From NCBI GenBank assembly GCA_051646105.1, contig JBOFCO010000215.1, positions 1 through 30,708 of the forward strand: a stretch of 30,708 bases of DNA. The letters are read 5' to 3'. Position 1 is the stretch's first letter. Every line of letters starts with the position of its first letter. A program made the position numbers and the translations under genes. Below the pieces are notes generated by a model that did no database searches, had not been told where the DNA came from, and saw only the letters and a program-made list of their open reading frames with translations. This document shows, piece by piece, positions 26,096 to 30,708 of this stretch. The stretch comes from JBOFCO01 sp051646105 (GTDB taxonomy: Bacteria; Pseudomonadota; Alphaproteobacteria; Rhodobacterales; Rhodobacteraceae).

Positions 26096-26980
26096 TCAGC
26101 GCAGCTTGCCCATCGCGTAGGTTGCGGAAAGCTGGTGGCGTGTCAGGTAAGGATCGATCAGGGCCGGGTCGGGATTTTCGGCGTCGGTGCCAAACTCCCC
26201 TGCCGCGAGCCCGCCGGTGATGAACAGCGTATCCAGCCCTTCGGACACACCGCCCTGAATATCCGTCGCCACGCCGTCGCCGATGACCAGAATCCGGTCA
26301 TCGCCCGTGTCGCGCCCGGTGACCGCGGCCAGTTTTTGGCGAGCAAGATCATAGATGGGCGGATGCGGTTTGCCGAAATACAGGCTCTCTCCGCCCATTT
26401 CGGTATAAAGCGCCGCAAGCGCGCCTGCGCAGTAGATGCGCTTCTCGCCCATATCCACGACGATGTCGGGATTGGCGCAAAGCAGTTTCAGGCCACGGGT
26501 TTTTGCCTCCAGCAGCAGTGTGCGGTAGTCATCGGGGGTTTCAGTCGCGTCATTGACAAGGCCGGTGCAGACCACGCCTTCGGCTTCCGCAAGCGGCACA
26601 CGGGTGATCGGCGGTTCGCTGGCGTATTCTGCGGGGATGTCGGTGAAGAAGGGTTCATCCTTGGCCGCGCCGATGTGATAGACGCGGCGGCCCACCAGCC
26701 CCGACAGCATCGCGGCCTGCGCGGCATCACCGGAGGTGACGACAATATCATAACAGTCGTCGGGCGCGCCCAGCCGGGTCAGCTGGGCCGTCACCGCCGC
26801 TTGCGGGCGTGGCGCGTTGGTCAGCAGCACGACCCTGCCACCCGCCTGCCGGAATGCCTGCAACGCCGCGACCGCCGCCGGGAACACGTTTACCCCGTTA
26901 TGCAGGCAGCCCCACAGGTCACAAAACACAGCATCGTAACCGGCAGAGATTTCGGACAGCGACTGGATCACGCGGGGCAT
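26096..26980 (-). CDS. HAD superfamily class IIA hydrolase (TIGR01459-type)
   Basis: The 294-residue NagD-like protein has motif I FCDLWGCLHNG (D21-L-W23), motif II VVLLTNAPR (T54), the lysine region YFGKPHPPIYDLA and motif IV VIGDGVATDIQGG. In most HAD phosphatases the second motif I position is Asp; here it is Trp, which I recall as usual for this subfamily (DVWG type). Substrate unknown. The ATG at 26980 lies only 18 bases downstream of the ppaC terminator, so no separate promoter fits easily and read-through may drive it. Confidence 0.88.
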   Translation of the reverse strand: MPRVIQSLSEISAGYDAVFCDLWGCLHNGVNVFPAAVAALQAFRQAGGRVVLLTNAPRPQAAVTAQLTRLGAPDDCYDIVVTSGDAAQAAMLSGLVGRRVYHIGAAKDEPFFTDIPAEYASEPPITRVPLAEAEGVVCTGLVNDATETPDDYRTLLLEAKTRGLKLLCANPDIVVDMGEKRIYCAGALAALYTEMGGESLYFGKPHPPIYDLARQKLAAVTGRDTGDDRILVIGDGVATDIQGGVSEGLDTLFITGGLAAGEFGTDAENPDPALIDPYLTRHQLSATYAMGKLR

Positions 26981-26998
26981 GGCGGACTTTCTGATACG

Positions 26999-27026
26999 AA
27001 AAGGGGCGTCCCGAAGAACGCCCCTT
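26999..27026 (-). terminator. Rho-independent terminator of ppaC
   Basis: Perfect stem AAGGGGCG/CGCCCCTT (27026-27019 with 27008-27001 on the minus strand), a 10-base loop, then TTTT overlapping the right arm (27002-26999). It starts about 33 bases after the ppaC stop. Confidence 0.75.
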
Positions 27027-27058
27027 CGTAGCCTGTTCCGAGCGGAAGTTTAAGCCGC

Positions 27059-27979
27059 TTACAGCTTGAGCGCCGGGATGATCTGCTTCTTGCGGCTCAT
27101 GATGCCGGGCAGAACCACGGTATCGCCGGAAACTTTCGCGCCGAATGAAGCCTCGGCCATCTGTTTCACCAGATCGTTCGGCACCAGAAGGGTGGCTTCT
27201 TCCTTCAGGATGTCCACGACGAACAGCAGCACCTGATCGGCCCCGTCCTCTTTCGCCACATCAACCATGGATTTCATCAGGCTATCCTTGCGGTCCAGCA
27301 CAACTTTCGGCGCAGTGGTTTCAAGAACCGAGACGCGCAGTTCCTTGCCTGCGACGTTGTATTCCTTGCTGTCCATGCGCAGAAGTTCGGCATCGGAGAA
27401 GGCCGAGACATCGGATTTCGCCGCGAACATCTCGGCGGCAAAATCGGCGATCTTCACGCCCAGATCGGCGGCAAGCTTTTCGGCCACGTCCTTGTCATGG
27501 GCGGTGGTGGTGGGGCTGCGGAACTCCAGCGTGTCGGACAGGATGCAGGACAGCATCGCGCCCTTGATGCCGCGCGGGGCTTTCGCAACGGCATCGCCCA
27601 TCAGGTCGTGCATGATGGTGGCGGTGCAGGCCAGCGGGCGAATGGTGATGTCGATCGGGGTGTTGGTTTTCAGCCCGCCGACCAGCATGTGATGGTCGAT
27701 GATGCCCAGAAGCTTTGACTCGTTGATAGCGGCGGGCAGTTCGGCAGGGTTGTTCGTATCGACAACGACAACTTCATCGCCTGCCGCCACATCCTTGATG
27801 ATCGCGGGCTTGTCCAGCCCCCAATGCTTCAGCACGAAAGCCGCTTCGGTGTTCGGTTCCCCCAGCAGAACGGGTGTGGCGGGGGTGCCCTTCACCTCGG
27901 TCAGATACCAGGCCCAGATGATGGGCGAGCCGGTGGAATCGGTGTCGGGGGATTTGTGGCCAAAGACCTTGATCGTCAT
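27059..27979 (-). CDS. ppaC: Manganese-dependent (family II, DHH) inorganic pyrophosphatase
   Basis: Hydrolyses pyrophosphate to drive biosynthesis; cytoplasmic. The 306-residue product has metal ligands in FGHKSPDTDS (H8, D12, D14), D74 in VVVVDTNN, and D95-H96-H97 in the DHH motif. The C-terminal DHHA2 domain carries SRKKQ (295-299) for substrate binding. There are no inserted CBS domains. Family II enzymes are typical of Firmicutes but are also known in Rhodobacter. An AGG lies ahead of the ATG. Confidence 0.96.
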   Translation of the reverse strand: MTIKVFGHKSPDTDSTGSPIIWAWYLTEVKGTPATPVLLGEPNTEAAFVLKHWGLDKPAIIKDVAAGDEVVVVDTNNPAELPAAINESKLLGIIDHHMLVGGLKTNTPIDITIRPLACTATIMHDLMGDAVAKAPRGIKGAMLSCILSDTLEFRSPTTTAHDKDVAEKLAADLGVKIADFAAEMFAAKSDVSAFSDAELLRMDSKEYNVAGKELRVSVLETTAPKVVLDRKDSLMKSMVDVAKEDGADQVLLFVVDILKEEATLLVPNDLVKQMAEASFGAKVSGDTVVLPGIMSRKKQIIPALKL

Positions 27980-28011
27980 GGGAATACCTGTCTGGGTTGG
28001 GTTTGGCGCGG

Positions 28012-28040
28012 CTTATAGGGGAGCCGCGCCAGCTTGTCAC
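28012..28040 (-). promoter_or_regulatory. Promoter of ppaC
   Basis: On the minus strand GTGACA (28040-28035), a 17-base spacer and TATAAG (28017-28012) closely match the sigma-70 consensus. Transcription would start about 25 bases before the ppaC ATG. Confidence 0.6.
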
Positions 28041-28321
28041 GCGTCGGAGGGTCGCGGGCGGATCTGACCGACTGCTGTGCCGCATGATATTCTGGCGTAG
28101 CTGATGGGAGTGCCCTGAAAATGATCCCGTTCCTTTGATCCCTTCCCGCCACTGACGCCTGTCCCGTTAGGTTGGTGAACCTGCCGCCGGCCGTGGCAGT
28201 CATTCCTGTGAATCAAAGAAAGCATCCTGCCGATGGACAACCAGATTTGACCTGTAACAGGCGATGCGGTGGGGGTCGTTGACCTCCGCCAAAACTCCAT
28301 AAGCATAAAAGGGGGCGCAAC
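28041..28321. other. Gap of unclear origin; possible decayed mobile-element or gene fragment
   Basis: No well-supported gene is visible. On the minus strand one frame starts after a TAA near 28370 and runs to a TGA at about 28201. It reads ...YAYGVLAEVNDPHRIACYRS, continuing with NLVVHRQDAFFDSQE, without an ATG and with natural-looking amino-acid use. A second minus frame (28037-28345) is open but unlike any protein I know. Coding-like pieces in different frames are what a broken gene or insertion-sequence remnant would leave. No terminal repeats or target duplications are recognisable. Confidence 0.35.
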
Positions 28322-28513
28322 ATGCCCAGCCGCACTCAGGATCATACTGCAGTTCCGGGAATTACCCTGCCCAGTTCCGAGAAGCCGCAGGAAAGACCCA
28401 AAAAGGGTGGTTTCGATCCATCGGCCCTGTCAGATCGAAGCGGAAAACATGGCTGGCAAAGCAAGGCAGCCAACCGGAAATCCGTTCTTCCAGGGAAGTC
28501 GCGGGGACGATAG
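28322..28513 (+). CDS. Candidate small basic hydrophilic protein, 63 residues
   Basis: The ATG at 28322 follows a near-ideal ribosome-binding site (AAAAGGGGGCG at 28307-28317) with good spacing. The product begins MPSRTQDHTAVPGITLPSSE and ends KSVLPGKSRGR. It is rich in Lys, Arg, Ser, Pro and Gly, with no hydrophobic core, so it is likely disordered and perhaps nucleic-acid binding. Codon use includes AGA, CGA, GGA and CCA, unlike the neighbours, which fits transfer. I do not recognise a family. It overlaps a minus-strand open frame and sits in a region of doubtful origin, so it may not be expressed. Confidence 0.45.
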   Translation: MPSRTQDHTAVPGITLPSSEKPQERPKKGGFDPSALSDRSGKHGWQSKAANRKSVLPGKSRGR

Positions 28514-28551
28514 CCAGGATCAGCTAGAGTGGCGTTTTCTGCCCCGGCTTA

Positions 28552-29568
28552 TCAAAACGGCATCCGCTCCATCTTGAAGCCTTCCGCCGCCAGCAATGCC
28601 AAAATCCCCGCCTTGCCGGGAAGGTGTCCGGCCCCGACGGCGACGGTGATCTGTCGACCCGGTTTTGTCTCGGACAGGATTACAGGTATCCAGGCGCGGT
28701 TGCGGCGGATCAGCATCCGGTCCTCGACCATCGCGAATTCCTCGCGCAACTGTTCTGGCGTGCCGATCCCGTACTCCATCGACAGCGCACGGTTGAACTC
28801 CCAGATCAGCCTGTGCTCCTCGCGGAAATAGGCATCGGCCATGGTGGAATAGACATCCGTGCCAACGGCGGCCAGATTGATCGAAGCGCGCAGCATTTCG
28901 GTTTGTTCGTCTTCGGCAATATCCTCGAACATGCCGAAGACCGTGTCATAGGGTTCCAGCCCCTTTACGGGTGTCTGCACCCCCTCGGCATGGTCCATCA
29001 GCATCTTGTCCAGACCCTCGGGCGGTTTGGTGATGTCAGGCACGGCGCAGGGGGGCATGCCCAGAACCATCGCGACATACCAAGGCCGGAACTTCGAGCC
29101 CAGAAATGCAGGAATGCCGCGTTGTGACAACTCATCGGCCAGAACCTGCCATTCGTCCTCCTTCAGGCGTTCCGGCAGGGTCGGGCCATCTGTAATGAAC
29201 ATACGTCCGGGATTGGCGAATAGCTCCGACTGCAAGGCCTGCATTTCGTCCGGGCCCGCCTCCAGCATGAGCAGGTCGGATGTCTCGATCACAGCAGACA
29301 GGCCCGGCATCAGACCGGTCATCCGGTTATCGAAGATGTGAAAGGTTCCAATGACATGCACCGTTGCGCCATCACCGGTCGCACGCCAGTGATTGCCAGC
29401 GCCGTAAGGGTCAGCAGCGACAACGGCATCCAGCGCATCAAAGCGCGGTTGTTGCAGAAGGTCTTGGCCGACACATTGTGCAAAAGCAGGCGTGAAGGGC
29501 AAAAGACCTATGCCCGTCGCCAGCAACAAGGGGCGGAAAAACCGGGCCGACGGGCGGGGCAAGGGCAA
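28552..29568 (-). CDS. Exported TraB/GumN family protein
   Basis: The 338-residue product has an N-terminal signal peptide (FFRPLLLATGIGLLPFTPAFA, cleavage likely after A30). The paired family motifs are HVIGTFHI (GTFH 74-77) and VAVGAGHLPGKAG (GAGH 312-315), near the two ends of the domain. The TraB/GumN (TIKI/EreA-like) clan has conserved GxxH and Glu residues suggesting a metal-dependent hydrolase or protease; substrate unknown. Start is TTG at 29568, eight bases after GAGGGAG; no ATG fits before the signal peptide. It diverges from groES across 270 bases. Confidence 0.87.
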   Translation of the reverse strand: MPLPRPSARFFRPLLLATGIGLLPFTPAFAQCVGQDLLQQPRFDALDAVVAADPYGAGNHWRATGDGATVHVIGTFHIFDNRMTGLMPGLSAVIETSDLLMLEAGPDEMQALQSELFANPGRMFITDGPTLPERLKEDEWQVLADELSQRGIPAFLGSKFRPWYVAMVLGMPPCAVPDITKPPEGLDKMLMDHAEGVQTPVKGLEPYDTVFGMFEDIAEDEQTEMLRASINLAAVGTDVYSTMADAYFREEHRLIWEFNRALSMEYGIGTPEQLREEFAMVEDRMLIRRNRAWIPVILSETKPGRQITVAVGAGHLPGKAGILALLAAEGFKMERMPF

Positions 29569-29697
29569 GGTAAAAACTCCCTCTTACGGGCACTCTCGGC
29601 AAGTCTTGCAGCCGCAGGCGGCACTGCCAAGACAGAACTTGGGTGAAAAAGCGGCAAATGCCCAAGAACGTCCGGGATTGTCCACAGACGCAAAACA

Positions 29698-29711
29698 GGC
29701 AACGTGTTGCC
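29698..29711. promoter_or_regulatory. GGCAAC-GT-GTTGCC palindrome between gumN-like gene and groES
   Basis: Six-base perfect arms with a two-base centre, 28 bases before the groES -35 box. It could bind a dimeric regulator of either divergent gene. No known regulator is assigned; chance is possible. Confidence 0.25.
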
Positions 29712-29739
29712 GCACCGAATTCAGCGCTGGCTTCACGCC

Positions 29740-29768
29740 TTGACATACTCGTGGCGGCGGCCTATCTC
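29740..29768 (+). promoter_or_regulatory. groESL promoter, readable by both sigma-70 and RpoH
   Basis: TTGACA (29740-29745), a 17-base spacer and TATCTC (29763-29768) form a good housekeeping promoter. The same bases read CTTG-N18-CCTATCT, which fits the alphaproteobacterial heat-shock sigma pattern CTTG...CYTATNT. The start would fall just before or in the CIRCE element. Confidence 0.7.
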
Positions 29769-29775
29769 GCTGCCG

Positions 29776-29802
29776 TTAGCACTCCCTTATGGTGAGTGCT
29801 AA
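29776..29802. promoter_or_regulatory. CIRCE operator (HrcA-binding site)
   Basis: TTAGCACTC-N9-GAGTGCTAA is a perfect copy of the consensus CIRCE inverted repeat, centred close to the expected transcription start of groES. HrcA bound here represses groESL until heat shock. hrcA itself is not in the window. Confidence 0.97.
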
Positions 29803-29838
29803 CGCGCATTAAACCTGAAGCCGAGGGAGTGTTTTCAG

Positions 29839-30126
29839 ATGGCATTCAAACCGCTGCATGACCGCGTCGTGGTCAAACGCATTGAAAGCGAAGAAAAAAC
29901 CAAGGGCGGGCTGATCATCCCCGATACCGCCAAGGAAAAGCCGGCCGAGGGCGAGGTCATCGCCGTGGGCGAGGGCGCACGCAAGGATTCGGGCGAACTG
30001 ATCGCCATGACCGTCAAGAAAGGCGACCGTATCCTGTTCGGCAAATGGTCGGGCACCGAAGTGACGCTGAACGGCGAAGACCTGCTGATCATGAAGGAAA
30101 GCGACATCCTCGGCATCATCGCCTGA
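29839..30126 (+). CDS. groES: Co-chaperonin GroES (Cpn10)
   Basis: Heptameric lid of the GroEL folding chamber. The 95-residue product begins MAFKPLHDRVVVKRIESEEK, has the mobile loop KTKGGLIIPDTAKEKPAEG, and ends EDLLIMKESDILGIIA. GAGGGAG lies nine bases before the ATG. It forms an operon with groEL, 50 bases downstream, under the CIRCE-controlled promoter. Confidence 0.98.
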   Translation: MAFKPLHDRVVVKRIESEEKTKGGLIIPDTAKEKPAEGEVIAVGEGARKDSGELIAMTVKKGDRILFGKWSGTEVTLNGEDLLIMKESDILGIIA

Positions 30127-30176
30127 GCGACGCGCAAACCTTTTCCCTGACATTCTGACAAACTGGAGCAAGCAAA

Positions 30177-30708
<532 letters not shown>

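Noticed and set aside
28037..28345. 102-codon minus-strand frame in the 28-kb gap as a gene
   Set aside because: No ribosome-binding site and no recognisable family; it runs across the coding-like fragment in another frame and into the ppaC promoter.

Overview
The window is a stretch of a high-GC alphaproteobacterial chromosome, most likely from the Rhodobacterales (Rhodobacter/Paracoccus-like). The evidence is the protein sequences, a five-gene F1 ATP synthase operon (atpHAGDC) separate from the Fo genes, a DHH-type (family II) pyrophosphatase, GTG and TTG starts behind good Shine-Dalgarno sites, and a GC-rich hairpin with a conserved-looking tail of a kind I recall from this order. Genus assignment is inference. 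I saw no tRNA, rRNA, CRISPR array, complete insertion sequence or prophage.

Layout. Positions 1-46 hold the first codons of a leftward gene. rpsD (287-907) has its own promoter, a leader with three hairpins and a terminator. Homospermidine synthase (1043-2461) follows and ends in a hairpin repeat. A tightly overlapped set comes next: hisC, prephenate/cyclohexadienyl dehydrogenase and an exported extensin-like protein (2598-5424). Then come a leftward DUF2125 membrane-anchored protein, a ChaC-type gamma-glutamylcyclotransferase, and a probable three-gene envelope unit (7168-10711): a MotA/TolQ-like channel, a MotB/OmpA-like partner with a very long coiled coil, and a CPBP membrane protease. 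A shared two-way terminator separates that unit from leftward clpA and gloB.

A rightward methyltransferase gene precedes atpHAGDC (15126-19961), which ends in a strong terminator. An H-type lectin-domain gene follows, with a CtrA-like box upstream, convergent with prs. Next come hccA-like (rightward) and a leftward run: ltaE, ycgN-like, GNAT, ribF, MaoC-like hydratase, a TIGR01459 HAD protein and ppaC. The stretch 28041-28551 is the least ordinary part of the window. It has unusual composition, out-of-frame coding-like fragments, and one small ORF with a good ribosome-binding site. A TraB/GumN-family exported protein follows, then groES and the start of groEL behind a promoter and a perfect CIRCE operator.

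Most genes are core metabolism, energy conversion and protein quality control (ClpA, GroESL). The least explained pieces are the MotAB-like pair with the CPBP protease, the H-type lectin protein, the rpsD leader, and the 28.0-28.55 kb gap.
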